NCBI GenBank assembly: GCA_020723845.1
Contig: DYIC01000002.1
Coordinates: 24,050 to 88,049 of the forward strand
DNA length: 64,000 bases
Direction of reading: 5' to 3'
DNA from: Hydrogenophaga sp.
GTDB lineage: Bacteria > Pseudomonadota > Gammaproteobacteria > Burkholderiales > Burkholderiaceae_C
Each line of letters begins with the position of its first letter. Positions within the stretch are counted from its first letter, which is position 1. Positions 31,189 to 41,021 of this stretch are shown here, in pieces. The translations under genes and the position numbers were made by a program. The notes below the pieces were generated by a model. It did not search any database and was not told the origin of the DNA. It saw only the letters and a program-made list of their open reading frames with translations.

Positions 31189-33706
31189 GCGCGGCCTGCA
31201 GACGCCGCTCGGCCGCCGGGTCGTGCGCACTGGCCAGCACCTGCGCCACGTCCTGCGTCCAGGTCTCGGCGGGGCCGGGCTCGTGTCGGCGCGTCAGCAG
31301 CTGCAACTGCAATTGGCGCCGGGCGTCCAGGTGCTCGGCTGGGGTCGGCACCTCGGCCGCGATCTCCAGCCGCAGCAAGGCCTGCATCGCCTGGGCCGCA
31401 TCGGCGGGGGGGCGCTGCAAGGCTTGCACCCAGGCGCTGCGCGCCGCCGCGGCCTGGCGCCCGCCCAACTGCTGCGCCGCGGGTATGCGGGCCGGGTCGC
31501 GCGTCGCCCAGGCGGCCAGCAGCGCCGACAACGCCTCGCCCTGGGTACGGGCGGCCAACTGGCGCAGCTTTGCCTCTGCCTGCTCGAGGGCCTGCCGCTG
31601 GGCTCGAAACGCCGCATCCCCCAAACGCGGGCGTGGCGCCACATCGCTGCGCGCAGGGCGCGGCGGCCGCTGCGCGCGCAGCGACGCGCCCTTGTCTGCG
31701 GGCCCACTGCGCGCCGCCACCGGGGCAGCACCGGGGCGATCGTCACCCCGGCGCGCGACCACGGGCCGTGGCCCGGCACCCGCCGCTTCGGGCGTGGCGG
31801 CACTGGCATCCGGCGCCGACTCGGCCGGGGCAGCCGCCGCGCTCACCGGGTCCTCGTCGGCCACCCCTTCGCCCTCGGCGGCCGCGCGCAAGGCCGCCAT
31901 GGCGGCGCGGATCTGCTGCGCGTCGTCGCTGGCGCACGCTGCCTCCAGCGCCCGGGCCGCGTCGAGCACGGCGGCGTCGAGCCGGCTGGTGACGGCCTGC
32001 GCCTTGTCGCGCTCGGCGCTCTTGCGGGCAAAGGCGGCGTCGATGGGCTGGCGGAATGCCTCCCACAGCTTTTGTTCCTTGCGGCGATCCAGGGGCACGC
32101 GGTGCGCCTCTTCCTGCCAGCGCTGCTGCAGCGCTTTGACGGCATCGAGCCGCAGGCGCGGCTCGGCAGCCAGCGCCTGGGCCTCAGCAATGAGCGCCTG
32201 CCGCCGCGCCACGCTGTCGGCCTGCGCCGCCTCGATCCGCTCGTGGGCCGCGGCCATCGCCGCTTTCCACAGCGGCTGCAGCTCGGCAAAGGTCTTTTCA
32301 CTCACGTGGCCGCCCTGGCGCCAGCGTTCGGCAAAGGCATGCAAATCGCGCAGCTGCGCGCGCCAGTCGTCGCTGTCGGCGTGGGCGGCCGTCCAAGCCT
32401 TGACCTCCTCGATGAGGGCCAAGCGCGCCTGGCGCGCAGCTTCGTTTTGCGCTTTGAGCTCGCGCCGCCAGGCCTCCACCGCCTGATACGCCTGGTTGCA
32501 TGCCTCGTCGAAGCGCTTCCACAGCGCGTGGTTCGAGGTGCCCCCCTGGTCGATTTGCTTCCACTGCTCGCGCAGCTGCCGGATCGTTTCCTGCAGCTTG
32601 CGCCCGGTGGGGCGCTCGGTCTCCGGCCCCTGGGTCAGGGCCAGCGCCTGGGCCAGCAGCCCCTCGCGCAACTGGTCGGCGCGCCAGCGCTGCCAGTCTT
32701 CCAACTCTTTGGCCTTGGCCAACGCCGCTTGGGCGCGTGCCTCGAGCTCGGGGCCCGCATGGCGACCGTGCACTTTGACCGCATGGCGCAGTTCACCGGC
32801 GTAGCGCCCCATCGCCTTGGTGTGGCCCTCGGCCAGCTCACGCTCCAGCGCCTCGATGGCCGGCAGCAACACCGACTGCGCCAACGCCTGCACCGCCTTC
32901 GGCACGGGCACAGCGCTTTCCTCGCGCGCGGGCGATGGCTCGCCGCGCGCGGCGCGAATCTCGTCGGCCCAGACCGGCACGCCGGGCAGGGGCGCTTGGC
33001 CGTCGGCCAGCGCCGCCACCGCCTGCGCCAGCGCGGCATCGAAAGCTTGCCACACCGCCTCGAGCTGCTGGCGTGCGCCGTCGAGCTGGGCCGGGTAGCG
33101 CGGATCAAGATCCGCCCAGCCGGGCGACTCGACCAACGCCGCTGCGCGCTGCTGCCAGTCCTGCACGTCTTGGGCCAGCGCGTCGCGCGCGGCCTGCGCA
33201 TCAGCCACCGGTTTGGTCGACAGCAGGTCGATGCGCTGCACGAGCAGCCCCGCCGCTTCGCGTTCGACCTGGATGCGGGTTTGTAAATCTTCGATCGCCT
33301 TCATGCGTTCACTCAGGCGCTGGCGCAGGCCCGCCAGCGGCTCGCGCGACAGCGGCGCACCGGCCTTGGCAGCGTCGCGCTGCCAGGCCATGGCGTCGGC
33401 CAGATTCAGGCGCGGCGCGGCCAGCAAGGCCTCGGCACGGGCCGCCCACTCGGCGGCAATGGCGTCTTGTGCACGCGCGCGGCGCCGCTCGTCGAGGCGC
33501 TCGCGCACCAGCTTGGCCGCCCCTTTGTCGCGCCCCGCGAGTTCGCGGTAGACCTCGGACAACGCCTCGATCGAGGGGTCGGTCGCCAGCCAGTCGCGCA
33601 GGCGGGCCGCACGCTCGCCGGAGGTGGGCGCGGTGAAGGCGCCGCCGGTGCGCTGGTCGAGTTCGGACAAAGTGGCTTTCGCGGAGGAAGATTCGGACGC
33701 GTTCAC
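31166..33706 (-). CDS. DUF349 domain-containing protein
   Basis: 846 residues from the GTG at 33706. Long helical, charged protein with several DUF349 units (for example around LREQWKQIDQGG...LWKRFDEACNQAYQA and RHVPLDRRKEQKLWEAFRQPIDAAFARK-like regions), then a disordered Ala/Pro-rich stretch (about residues 630-715) and a further helical C-terminal region. DUF349 proteins have no firmly established role. An in-frame GTG at 33820 overlaps the CBS gene stop and would add 38 residues; neither start has a good Shine-Dalgarno. Last gene of the minus-strand run that begins with the Ser/Thr kinase. Confidence 0.85.
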   Translation of the reverse strand: MNASESSSAKATLSELDQRTGGAFTAPTSGERAARLRDWLATDPSIEALSEVYRELAGRDKGAAKLVRERLDERRRARAQDAIAAEWAARAEALLAAPRLNLADAMAWQRDAAKAGAPLSREPLAGLRQRLSERMKAIEDLQTRIQVEREAAGLLVQRIDLLSTKPVADAQAARDALAQDVQDWQQRAAALVESPGWADLDPRYPAQLDGARQQLEAVWQAFDAALAQAVAALADGQAPLPGVPVWADEIRAARGEPSPAREESAVPVPKAVQALAQSVLLPAIEALERELAEGHTKAMGRYAGELRHAVKVHGRHAGPELEARAQAALAKAKELEDWQRWRADQLREGLLAQALALTQGPETERPTGRKLQETIRQLREQWKQIDQGGTSNHALWKRFDEACNQAYQAVEAWRRELKAQNEAARQARLALIEEVKAWTAAHADSDDWRAQLRDLHAFAERWRQGGHVSEKTFAELQPLWKAAMAAAHERIEAAQADSVARRQALIAEAQALAAEPRLRLDAVKALQQRWQEEAHRVPLDRRKEQKLWEAFRQPIDAAFARKSAERDKAQAVTSRLDAAVLDAARALEAACASDDAQQIRAAMAALRAAAEGEGVADEDPVSAAAAPAESAPDASAATPEAAGAGPRPVVARRGDDRPGAAPVAARSGPADKGASLRAQRPPRPARSDVAPRPRLGDAAFRAQRQALEQAEAKLRQLAARTQGEALSALLAAWATRDPARIPAAQQLGGRQAAAARSAWVQALQRPPADAAQAMQALLRLEIAAEVPTPAEHLDARRQLQLQLLTRRHEPGPAETWTQDVAQVLASAHDPAAERRLQAALRVLLRR

Positions 33707-33807
33707 GGTTGGGGCGCGGTCTGGCCGCTGGGCAAGACGGGTGACGAAAAAGAAAACGAGGATGGCGGCATCGCGCGTGCGTGCCGGTGCCAACGCCTTA
33801 TTGTCGC

Positions 33808-34503
33808 TCACCCGGCCCACAGGTCGAGCGGCGGGTCGTGCACCACGGCCTTGAGCACGTCGCTGCGCGAGACGAAGCCGATCAATCCGCCCGCCTCGCT
33901 GACCACCGGCAGCCCCGGCAATCCCGTGACCAGCAGCGCCAACGCCAGGCGCCGCAGCGGGGTTTCGGGGGTGACGGCGGGCACCGGGGTGATCATGATG
34001 GCCGCCAGAGGCTGCGCCAGAAAGCTGCGCCAGACCAGGACGCTGTCCTCCGGGCGGGGCAGGCGCTCCGGGCTGAGCAGCTGGCCACGGGTAAACAAGC
34101 CCACCAGCCGCCCCTGCGCATCGAGCACCGGGGCCTGTCCCACGTCCTGCTCCGCCAGGCGGCGCCAGCCATCGGCCACCGTCATGCTCTCGTCGACCGT
34201 GACGGTCTGCGCCGCCATCACGTCCCGCACATGCTCCAGCGGGTGGCGCTGCGGCGCGGGGTGCTGCACCTCGCCATACGCCTGCACGGCCGCGGCGGCG
34301 GGCCGCGGCAGGGGCGGCGCCGCACCGTCGCGCGCGTGCGCCCGCTCCGCCAGCAACGAATAGCCACTGTCGGCAAAATCAGGCCGGTCCACCGGCGTCG
34401 ACAGCGCCCGCACGCGCGCGGACTGCAGCGTGGGCAACACGCGCCGCAGATCTTCGATCGGGCCGCGGTACATCAGGCCCGAGGTGCCGTAGATGGCCAG
34501 CAT
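33808..34503 (-). CDS. tandem CBS-domain protein
   Basis: 231 residues. The N-terminal 90 residues are not recognised (begins MLAIYGTSGLMYRGPIEDLR). Two CBS domains follow (about 92-148 and 168-228): VRDVMAAQTVTVDESMTVADGWRRL...APVLDAQGRLVGLFTRGQLL and a second ending LPVVSEAGGLIGFVSRSDVLKAVV. CBS pairs bind adenosine nucleotides; no catalytic domain is attached, so a sensor role is inferred. GGAGGG five bases before the ATG settles the start. Lies between hemW and the DUF349 gene. Confidence 0.9.
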   Translation of the reverse strand: MLAIYGTSGLMYRGPIEDLRRVLPTLQSARVRALSTPVDRPDFADSGYSLLAERAHARDGAAPPLPRPAAAAVQAYGEVQHPAPQRHPLEHVRDVMAAQTVTVDESMTVADGWRRLAEQDVGQAPVLDAQGRLVGLFTRGQLLSPERLPRPEDSVLVWRSFLAQPLAAIMITPVPAVTPETPLRRLALALLVTGLPGLPVVSEAGGLIGFVSRSDVLKAVVHDPPLDLWAG

Positions 34504-34561
34504 GTTCACCCTCCAGTGCGCAGCGCCGCCGCGTGGCTGCCCCGACTGCGGGGAGAGGCCG

Positions 34562-35788
34562 TCAGTCGGGCAGGAACAGCGCCTGCAGATCGCTCAACCA
34601 GTCGAACCCCAGCGCGCTGGGTGCCACCCAGCCGTCGTCACGCACGACCAGCCAGCCGCGCTCGCGCGCCTGTTCGATCGTCGCCGATACCGCCTTCATC
34701 GGCAAGCCCGTGCGTTCACTAAAGGTGCGCAGCGCAAAGCCGTCGCGCAAGCGCAGCGCGTTGAGCATGAATTCGAAGGGCAGGTCGCGCGCCGTGACCT
34801 CGTGTTGCTGCGCCACCGGCTGGCCCGCCAGCGCCTGCTCGACATAGCGCGCCGGGTCACGCCAGCGCACCTGGCGCATGATGCGCTCGGCAAAGCTGAG
34901 TTTGCCGTGCGCCCCGGCGCCGATGCCCAGGTAGTCGCCAAACTGCCAGTAGTTGAGGTTGTGCCGACAGCGATGCCCGCGCCGGGCATAGGCAGAGACC
35001 TCGTAGCGCTGCAGACCGGCGGCCGCCGTGCGCTCGGTGATCGCGTCCAGCATGGCCGCTGCCGTGTCGTCGTCCGGCAGCACCGGCGGCTGGTGCGCAA
35101 ACGCGGTGTTGCGCTCGATCGTCAGGTGATAGACCGACAGGTGCGGCGGCGCCACCGCCAACGCCACGTCCAGGTCGCGCTGCAGGTCGGGCAAGGTCTG
35201 CCCGGGCAGCGCGTACATCAGGTCGAGGTTGAAGGTCTCGAAGTGGCGCGCCGCCTCCTCGACGGCCGCGCGGGCCTGCGCCGCGTCATGCACGCGTCCG
35301 AGCGCGCGCAAAAAGCGGTCGTCGAAGCTTTGCACCCCGATGCTCAGCCGCGTCACGCCAGCGGCGCGAAAGGCAGCGAAGCGCGCGCGCTCGAACGTAC
35401 CCGGGTTGGCCTCCAGCGTGACCTCGGCATCCGGCTCCAGCGGCAGGCGCGCGCGCACCTGCGACAGCAGCTCGCCGATGACCTCGGGGTCGAACAGGCT
35501 GGGCGTGCCGCCGCCGATGAAGACGCTGACCACCGGCCGCCCCCACACCTGCGGCAGGCTCGCCTCCAGATCGACCAGCAGCGCGCGCACATAGTCGCGC
35601 TGAGGCAGCGGCCCGCGCTGGTGCTTGGCCGCCCCCCACTCGTGCGAGTTGAAGTCGCAGTACGGACACTTGCGCAGGCACCACGGCAGATGGATGTACA
35701 GCGCCAGCGGCGGCAGGTGCGTCAGACGGAGCTGACCCGGGCGCTGCCACTGCAGCACCGCCTCGGCAGCGACCGGCGTCGGGCTCAT
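34562..35788 (-). CDS. hemW: radical SAM protein HemW (haem chaperone)
   Basis: 408 residues. Radical SAM cluster motif CLRKCPYC in YIHLPWCLRKCPYCDFNSHEW (about 36-56), followed by the SAM-site GGGTPSLF, the ANPGTF and RLSIGVQSFDDRFL blocks and the HemW C-terminal domain (RDLPFEFMLNALRLRDGF). Often misnamed oxygen-independent coproporphyrinogen oxidase; HemW-type proteins bind haem and deliver it. HemF in the window would cover the oxidase step. ATG at 35788 overlaps the rdgB stop (ATGA). Confidence 0.94.
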   Translation of the reverse strand: MSPTPVAAEAVLQWQRPGQLRLTHLPPLALYIHLPWCLRKCPYCDFNSHEWGAAKHQRGPLPQRDYVRALLVDLEASLPQVWGRPVVSVFIGGGTPSLFDPEVIGELLSQVRARLPLEPDAEVTLEANPGTFERARFAAFRAAGVTRLSIGVQSFDDRFLRALGRVHDAAQARAAVEEAARHFETFNLDLMYALPGQTLPDLQRDLDVALAVAPPHLSVYHLTIERNTAFAHQPPVLPDDDTAAAMLDAITERTAAAGLQRYEVSAYARRGHRCRHNLNYWQFGDYLGIGAGAHGKLSFAERIMRQVRWRDPARYVEQALAGQPVAQQHEVTARDLPFEFMLNALRLRDGFALRTFSERTGLPMKAVSATIEQARERGWLVVRDDGWVAPSALGFDWLSDLQALFLPD

Positions 35789-36414
35789 GGCTGCGGCCAC
35801 GCGCGCTCCTGCATCAACGCCAGCATCGCACGTGCAGCACGTCCGCGGTGGCTGTGCGCATTCTTGACGTCAGTGGGCAGCTGGGCGAAGGTGCAGCCGA
35901 ACGTGGGCAGAAACATGACCGGATCGAAACCGAAGCCGCCCTCACCCACTGGCTCGTGGGTGATCACCCCCTCGACCCGGCCCGTGGCCACCAGCGGCTC
36001 GGGGTCGTCCGCGTGGCGCAGCGCCACCAGGGTACTGACCATGGCGGCGCGCCGGTCGGTCACGCCACGCATTTGCTCCAGCAGCGCGCGCACGTTGTTG
36101 GCGTCGCTCTTGGGGTAGCCGAACTGCGTGCAGAAATGCGCGGTGTCGACGCCCGGCCGCCCCCCCCAGGCCGCGACGCACAGGCCGGCGTCGTCGGCCA
36201 GCGCGGGCAGGCCGCTGGCCGCGGCCGCATGGCGCGCCTTGGCCAGCGCGTTTTCTAGAAACGTGCGGTGCGGCTCGGGCGCCTCGGGAATGCCCAGACT
36301 GCCCTGCGTGACCAGCTCCAGCCCCAGCGGCGCGAACAAGGCCTGCAACTCCGCCAGCTTGCCCGCGTTGTTGGACGCCAGCACCAGACGGCGCGGTATG
36401 ACCGGTGCGGTCAT
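35785..36414 (-). CDS. rdgB: RdgB/HAM1 family non-canonical purine NTP pyrophosphatase
   Basis: Hydrolyses dITP, ITP and XTP to keep them out of nucleic acids. 209 residues. Begins RRLVLASNNAGKLAEL, then FLENALAKARHAA, DDAGLCVAAWGGRPGVDTAHF, GEGGFGFDPVMFLP and SHRGRAARAM, the full set of family motifs. Eight consecutive C (36160-36167, plus strand) lie inside the gene. The next gene hemW is coupled by ATGA; rph ends four bases upstream. Confidence 0.97.
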   Translation of the reverse strand: MTAPVIPRRLVLASNNAGKLAELQALFAPLGLELVTQGSLGIPEAPEPHRTFLENALAKARHAAAASGLPALADDAGLCVAAWGGRPGVDTAHFCTQFGYPKSDANNVRALLEQMRGVTDRRAAMVSTLVALRHADDPEPLVATGRVEGVITHEPVGEGGFGFDPVMFLPTFGCTFAQLPTDVKNAHSHRGRAARAMLALMQERAWPQP

Positions 36415-36418
36415 CGCC

Positions 36419-37183
36419 TCACCCCACCTCGGCGCCCGCCAGCACCGCACGCTGCAGGGCGATGAGTTGCTGGATGCCGCGCTCGGCCAGCTCGAGCAGA
36501 CGCTGCAACGCCTCACGGCCAAAAGGCTCGCCCTCGGCCGTGCCCTGCACCTCGACATACTGCCCGGCCCCGGTCATGACGACGTTCATGTCGGTCGCGC
36601 AGCCCGCGTCCTCCACGTAGTCCAGATCGAGCACCGGCACGCCGTCCACGATGCCCACCGACACCGCCGCCACCGGGTGCCGGATCGGGTTGCGCTCGAG
36701 CTTGCCTTCCGCCAGCAGGCGCTGCACCGCATCGTGCGCGGCCACGTAGGCGCCGGTGATGGCGGCGGTGCGCGTGCCGCCATCGGCCTGCAGCACGTCG
36801 CAGTCCAGCGTCAGGGTGCGCTCGCCCAACGCCGCCAGGTCGAATACCGCACGCAGCGAGCGGCCAATGAGGCGCTGGATCTCCTGCGTGCGGCCGCTTT
36901 GTTTGCCGCGCGCCGCCTCGCGCTCGCTGCGGGTGTGGGTCGAGCGCGGCAGCATGCCGTACTCCGCCGTCACCCAGCCCTCGCCGCTGCCTTTTTTGTG
37001 CGGCGGCACGCGCTCTTCCACCGACGCCGTGCACAGCACGCGCGTGCGGCCGAACTCGATCAACACCGATCCCTCGGCGTGGACGGTGTAGCCGCGGGTG
37101 ATGCGCACCGGGCGCAATTCGTCGGGGGCGCGGCCGTCGTGGCGGCGCTGGGCACTGGCTGTCAGAAACGTGTCGTCGGTCAT
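36419..37183 (-). CDS. rph: ribonuclease PH
   Basis: Phosphorolytic 3'-5' exoribonuclease trimming tRNA 3' ends. 254 residues with [31 protein letters not shown] start (Arg-rich substrate site), the [17 protein letters not shown] block, [13 protein letters not shown] and [23 protein letters not shown] with the catalytic Asp region. Gap of 15 bases from the PP2C gene and four to rdgB; the rph-rdgB pairing is common in proteobacteria. Confidence 0.97.
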   Translation of the reverse strand: MTDDTFLTASAQRRHDGRAPDELRPVRITRGYTVHAEGSVLIEFGRTRVLCTASVEERVPPHKKGSGEGWVTAEYGMLPRSTHTRSEREAARGKQSGRTQEIQRLIGRSLRAVFDLAALGERTLTLDCDVLQADGGTRTAAITGAYVAAHDAVQRLLAEGKLERNPIRHPVAAVSVGIVDGVPVLDLDYVEDAGCATDMNVVMTGAGQYVEVQGTAEGEPFGREALQRLLELAERGIQQLIALQRAVLAGAEVG

Positions 37184-37198
37184 GGAAAGGGTCGAAGT

Positions 37199-38140
37199 TC
37201 AAGAGGGGCGCTTGCGCTCCGGTCGCGTCGGCACCTGGGCCGGGGGTGTCTGGCGCCGGGTGCGACGGATGGCGTCGTTGATTTCGGCAATGGTACGCTC
37301 GATCTCGGCGTCGTCGAGCTCGGCAGCGGGCAATCCCTCAGCCGGCAGCGGGGCGGGTGCAGCCGCCGCGTGCGCCAGCCACGCCGGCTCGAGCACCTGA
37401 GTGGAGGGAAATCCATCGTCGGCCTGCCACTCCAGCCCGATGAGCGAGACGTTGTCACCGTGCCGCCCGCCCCGCCGCACGGCCAGCTCGGACAGCTGCG
37501 CCACCGCATCGGCCAGCGGCACCCCATACAGGCCGGCGGCCAGGTCGTCGTCGTCCATCACTGCCCACAGCCCGTCGGAGCACAACAGCACGCGATCGCC
37601 ATGCCGCAACGCCACCGGCCCCAGCACATCGTACAGCGGCGGCGTGTCCGATCCCAGACAGGTGAACAACACGCTGCGGGACACGCTGGCGGGCCGCGTG
37701 GCGAACAGCTCCGGCTTGTCGTGGTAGCTGTGGTCGCGCGTGCGCGCGACCAACCGCCCGTCCCGCGCCCAGTACAGGCGCGAGTCGCCGCTGTGCAGCG
37801 CGGTCAGCTCGCCGTCCTGCACCACGGCAGCCACGACCGTCGTGCGGGGATGCTCGGTGCGGTGATGCGCGTGGGCAAAATCGACGATGGCCTGGCTGGC
37901 TTGCATCACGGTCGCCTCCAGAAACGCCCGGGGGTCGGCCAGCTTCGGGACGGCTTGCCCGACGAAAGCTTGCACGAAGGTGCGCACCGCGATGTCCGCC
38001 GCCTGGTCCCCGTCGGGATGCCCCCCCATGCCGTCGGCCAGCACCAGCAGCACGGCCTGTCGGGTGTAGGTGTAGCCCACGCGGTCTTCGTTGCGCGCCC
38101 GCCCGCCGATGTGGCTGGCCTGGTAGACGGAAAACTTCAC
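37199..38140 (-). CDS. PP2C-family Ser/Thr protein phosphatase
   Basis: 313 residues. Metal-dependent phosphatase core (about 1-245) with GGRARNEDRVG, LADGMGGHPDGD, LHSGDSRLYWARDG, LLCSDGLWAVMDDDDL and GRHGDNVSLIGL, all the PP2C Asp ligands. C-terminal ~65 residues are Ala/Pro-rich and then basic. ATG overlaps the stop of the adjacent kinase (ATGA), strongly suggesting that the two act as an opposing pair. Confidence 0.94.
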   Translation of the reverse strand: MKFSVYQASHIGGRARNEDRVGYTYTRQAVLLVLADGMGGHPDGDQAADIAVRTFVQAFVGQAVPKLADPRAFLEATVMQASQAIVDFAHAHHRTEHPRTTVVAAVVQDGELTALHSGDSRLYWARDGRLVARTRDHSYHDKPELFATRPASVSRSVLFTCLGSDTPPLYDVLGPVALRHGDRVLLCSDGLWAVMDDDDLAAGLYGVPLADAVAQLSELAVRRGGRHGDNVSLIGLEWQADDGFPSTQVLEPAWLAHAAAAPAPLPAEGLPAAELDDAEIERTIAEINDAIRRTRRQTPPAQVPTRPERKRPS

Positions 38141-39153
38141 GGCGGCTCCAGAAAGCTGGAACGCTGACTCTGCGGGGTGGCCGCCGACGCCGTGCGCGTC
38201 AGACCGAGACGGTCACGCCAGCGCTGCCACCACGGCGCCGCGACCGCCTCCTCGGGCGAGTCCTCGCGCGCCAGCTCGCGTTGCAGTGCAAACACCGACT
38301 GCGGCCGCGACAGGGGGTCGAGCGCCATGCACCACTGCACCACCTGGATCAGGTTGTCCGAGTACACCCCGCGCAAGCGGGCCAGCGAGGCCGGCAGCCG
38401 GTCCTTGTCCTGGCGCTGGGGCGCATCGTGCGGCGGATAGCCCTGCATGCACGCGTACAGGCAGGCGCCGATGGCGTAGATGTCGGTCCACGGCCCCAAC
38501 CCCGCTCCCCCGGTGCGGCGGTACATCTCGGGCGCGGCAAAGCCGGGGGTGTACATGGGCCGCACGAACGTGCCTTCGGTGTTGAGCACCTCGCGCGCCG
38601 CGCCGAAGTCGATCAGCACCGCGCGGTTGTCGTCCGTGATGAAAATGTTGGCCGGCTTGATGTCGAGGTGCAGCATCTTGTGCTGGTGCACGATGCGCAA
38701 CCCGCGCAAAATCTCGTCGAAAAGCGAGCGTATGGTCGCTTCGCGCAGCACCTTTTTGCGCTGCCGACTGCGTGCGGCGACGATGAACTCCTGCAGCGAT
38801 GCGCCGCGCAGGTAGTCCATCACCATGTAGACAGTCTCGTTTTCGCGAAAGAAATTGAGGACGCCCACGACCGCCGGGTGCGAAATTTGCGCCAGTGCGC
38901 GGCCTTCCTCAAAAAAGCTGCGCAGGCCCAAGCGATACAAGGCTTGTTTGTCCGGCGCCACGACCGGCAGCAGCTCGCCGGGGGCTCGCATCGCGAGCGA
39001 GGCCGGCAGGTACTCCTTGATCGCGACCTCCTGGCCATGGGCGTCGAGGGCCAGATAGACCAGCCCGAAGCCACCGGCCGCTAGCAGGCGCACGATCCGG
39101 TAGCCGCCGATCACGGTGTCTGGCGGCAGGGGAGCTGGCTTGGTCTTTGACAT
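38137..39153 (-). CDS. Ser/Thr protein kinase (Hanks type)
   Basis: 338 residues, soluble; no transmembrane segment or sensor domain seen. Gly loop LAAGGFGLVYLA (about 25-35), Lys46 in VAIKEYLP, catalytic loop LHLDIKPANI (Asp164, Lys166, Asn169), DFG at 182-184 and GFAAPEMY. The catalytic loop has Leu in place of the Arg of HRD, so it is a non-RD kinase that may not need activation-loop phosphorylation. Short C-terminal tail. Start at MSKTKPAP (39153); the frame is open upstream but that overlaps the divergent yicC region. It heads the minus-strand run with PP2C, rph, rdgB. Confidence 0.93.
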   Translation of the reverse strand: MSKTKPAPLPPDTVIGGYRIVRLLAAGGFGLVYLALDAHGQEVAIKEYLPASLAMRAPGELLPVVAPDKQALYRLGLRSFFEEGRALAQISHPAVVGVLNFFRENETVYMVMDYLRGASLQEFIVAARSRQRKKVLREATIRSLFDEILRGLRIVHQHKMLHLDIKPANIFITDDNRAVLIDFGAAREVLNTEGTFVRPMYTPGFAAPEMYRRTGGAGLGPWTDIYAIGACLYACMQGYPPHDAPQRQDKDRLPASLARLRGVYSDNLIQVVQWCMALDPLSRPQSVFALQRELAREDSPEEAVAAPWWQRWRDRLGLTRTASAATPQSQRSSFLEPP

Positions 39154-39220
39154 AATCGGTGCATGCGCAACCCCCGCCCCCAGCGACCGACGCCGCCCGC
39201 GGGGCCGCCCTCCATCTGAA

Positions 39221-40138
39221 ATGCCAATGCCAGTGTACAGCATGACCGGCTATGCCACGGGGCAAACCGACCCCGCAGCGGCACGGGCCGACACCGATGC
39301 CCCCCAGCGCGCGATGGGCACCATCGGGTTAGAGGTGCGCGCCGTCAACAGCCGCTTTCTGGACCTGTCGCTGCGCCTGCCCGACGAGCTGCGTACTGCC
39401 GAGCCCGCCTTGCGCGAGTGTGTCGCGGCACGCGTACGGCGCGGCAAGGTGGAACTGCGCGCCTGGATCGAGCAACGGGGCGAGGCAGCGCTGCGCGCGC
39501 CCAGCGCGGTCGAGCTGCAGCGGCTGTCGGGCGTACAGGAGCAAGTGCAAGCCTGGCTGCCGCAGGCCCGGGGACTCTCGGTGGCCGAAGTGCTGCAGCT
39601 CGCCCAGCGCGGAAATGCCTCTGGTACGGATTGGCGTGAGCCGCTGCTTGCACTGGCGCAGCGCGTGCTCGATGACTTCAACGCGGCGCGCGAGCGCGAA
39701 GGCGCCCGGCTGGTAGCGATGCTGAGGGACCGGGTGGCGCAACTGCGCGCGCTCGCCGAGCAGGCCGCCCCCCTCGTGCCGCAGGTCGTGGCACAGCAGC
39801 GGGAGCGCTTCTTGCAGCGTTTTCACGATGCGCTGGGTGCCACGCCAGCCGACCCCGCCGCGCTGCAGGAGCGCGCGTTGGCCGAAGCGGCGGCCTTCGC
39901 CGTGCGGGTGGACGTGGCCGAGGAGCTTACCCGGCTGCAGTCACACCTGACGGAAATCGAGCGGCTGCTCGAGCGCGGCGGCGAGGTCGGCAAGCGGCTC
40001 GACTTCCTGATCCAAGAGCTGCACCGCGAAGCCAACACGCTGGGCTCGAAGTCGGCCAGCCTCGAACTCACGCGCCTGTCGGTCGACATGAAAGTGCTGA
40101 TCGAGCAGCTGCGCGAACAGGTCCAAAACCTCGAATGA
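39221..40138 (+). CDS. yicC: YicC family endoribonuclease
   Basis: 305 residues from ATG 39221. The family start YSMTGYATG appears at about residue 6; ATGs at 39227 and 39242 are alternatives. The conserved second half has [46 protein letters not shown] sequence (here [14 protein letters not shown] then [15 protein letters not shown]). E. coli YicC has been reported as an endoribonuclease; activity here is by family. Divergent from the kinase across 67 bases and coupled to gmk by ATGA. Confidence 0.93.
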   Translation: MPMPVYSMTGYATGQTDPAAARADTDAPQRAMGTIGLEVRAVNSRFLDLSLRLPDELRTAEPALRECVAARVRRGKVELRAWIEQRGEAALRAPSAVELQRLSGVQEQVQAWLPQARGLSVAEVLQLAQRGNASGTDWREPLLALAQRVLDDFNAAREREGARLVAMLRDRVAQLRALAEQAAPLVPQVVAQQRERFLQRFHDALGATPADPAALQERALAEAAAFAVRVDVAEELTRLQSHLTEIERLLERGGEVGKRLDFLIQELHREANTLGSKSASLELTRLSVDMKVLIEQLREQVQNLE

Positions 40139-40779
40139 ACCGCATGGATTACCCTGGCAATCTGTTCGTCGTGGCCGCACCCAGCGGCACCGGCAAGTCC
40201 AGCCTGGTCAAGGCGCTGCTCGAGGTCGACTCGCGCATGGAGCTGTCGGTCTCGCACACCACGCGCGCGCCGCGCGGGCAGGAGGTGCACGGGCGCGAGT
40301 ACTACTTCGTCAGCGACGACGAGTTCGACCGCATGATCGAGGCCGACGCCTTCGTCGAGTGGGCGCAGGTGCACAACCGGCGCTACGGCACATCGCGCAA
40401 AGCTATCGAAGACAAGATCGCGGCCGGCGCCGACATCGTGCTCGAGATCGACTACCAGGGCGCGCTGCAGATCCGTCGCCAGTTTGCCAACGCGGTGCTG
40501 ATTTTCATCTTGCCGCCCAGTTGGGACGAGCTGCGGCGCCGGCTGCAGCGCCGCGGCGAAGACAGCGATGACGTCATCGAGCTGCGCCTGCGCAACGCGG
40601 CGCAGGAGATGGCCCACGTCCACGAATTCGACTACGTTATAATCAATGAGGTTTTCGAGCGCGCGCTGTTCGACCTCAAAACGATCACGCACTCGCAGCG
40701 GCTGCGGGTAGCGGCACAGCGGCGCGCCCGGGCCGAGGTCTTTCAGGCCTTGGGCATTCCCCAACCCCCTACTTGCTAA
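40135..40779 (+). CDS. gmk: guanylate kinase
   Basis: Phosphorylates GMP/dGMP. 214 residues. P-loop [13 protein letters not shown] (about 12-24), GMP-site [49 protein letters not shown]. The ATG overlaps the yicC stop (ATGA). Upstream of rpoZ-spoT in the usual order; gmk also links GTP pools to the stringent response. Confidence 0.98.
   Translation: MNRMDYPGNLFVVAAPSGTGKSSLVKALLEVDSRMELSVSHTTRAPRGQEVHGREYYFVSDDEFDRMIEADAFVEWAQVHNRRYGTSRKAIEDKIAAGADIVLEIDYQGALQIRRQFANAVLIFILPPSWDELRRRLQRRGEDSDDVIELRLRNAAQEMAHVHEFDYVIINEVFERALFDLKTITHSQRLRVAAQRRARAEVFQALGIPQPPTC
40638..40643 (+). promoter_or_regulatory. possible internal promoter for rpoZ inside gmk
   Basis: Perfect TATAAT within the gmk coding region, about 150 bases before rpoZ; no good -35 at the right distance. 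Confidence 0.22.
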
Positions 40780-40794
40780 CTGCCGGAGGTTTCC

Positions 40795-40998
40795 ATGGCA
40801 CGCATCACCGTCGAGGATTGCCTGGAGAAGATTCCGAACCGCTTCCAGCTCGTGCTCGCGGCCACTTACCGCGCGCGCATGCTCAACCAAGGCCACGCGC
40901 CCAAGATCGAATCCCGCAACAAACCCGCCGTGACGGCCCTGCGAGAAATCGCCGCTGGGCTGGTCGGGCTCGAGATGCTGCGCAAGGTCCCGGTCTGA
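40795..40998 (+). CDS. rpoZ: DNA-directed RNA polymerase omega subunit
   Basis: 67 residues starting [30 protein letters not shown], the conserved omega fold, with short C-terminus as in betaproteobacteria. A Shine-Dalgarno GGAGG lies upstream of the ATG. Fifteen bases after gmk; followed by an intrinsic terminator and then spoT. Confidence 0.98.
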   Translation: MARITVEDCLEKIPNRFQLVLAATYRARMLNQGHAPKIESRNKPAVTALREIAAGLVGLEMLRKVPV

Positions 40999-41021
40999 CC
41001 GGCGCGCGTGCGCGCAAAACC

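Noticed and set aside
30836..33286. 816-codon plus-strand open frame opposite the DUF349 gene
   Set aside because: Shadow frame; the minus strand codes a recognisable DUF349 protein and this frame shows no conserved motif.
34562..35788. Oxygen-independent coproporphyrinogen oxidase hemN
   Set aside because: Length of 408 residues and the HemW-type N-terminus and C-terminal domain indicate HemW.
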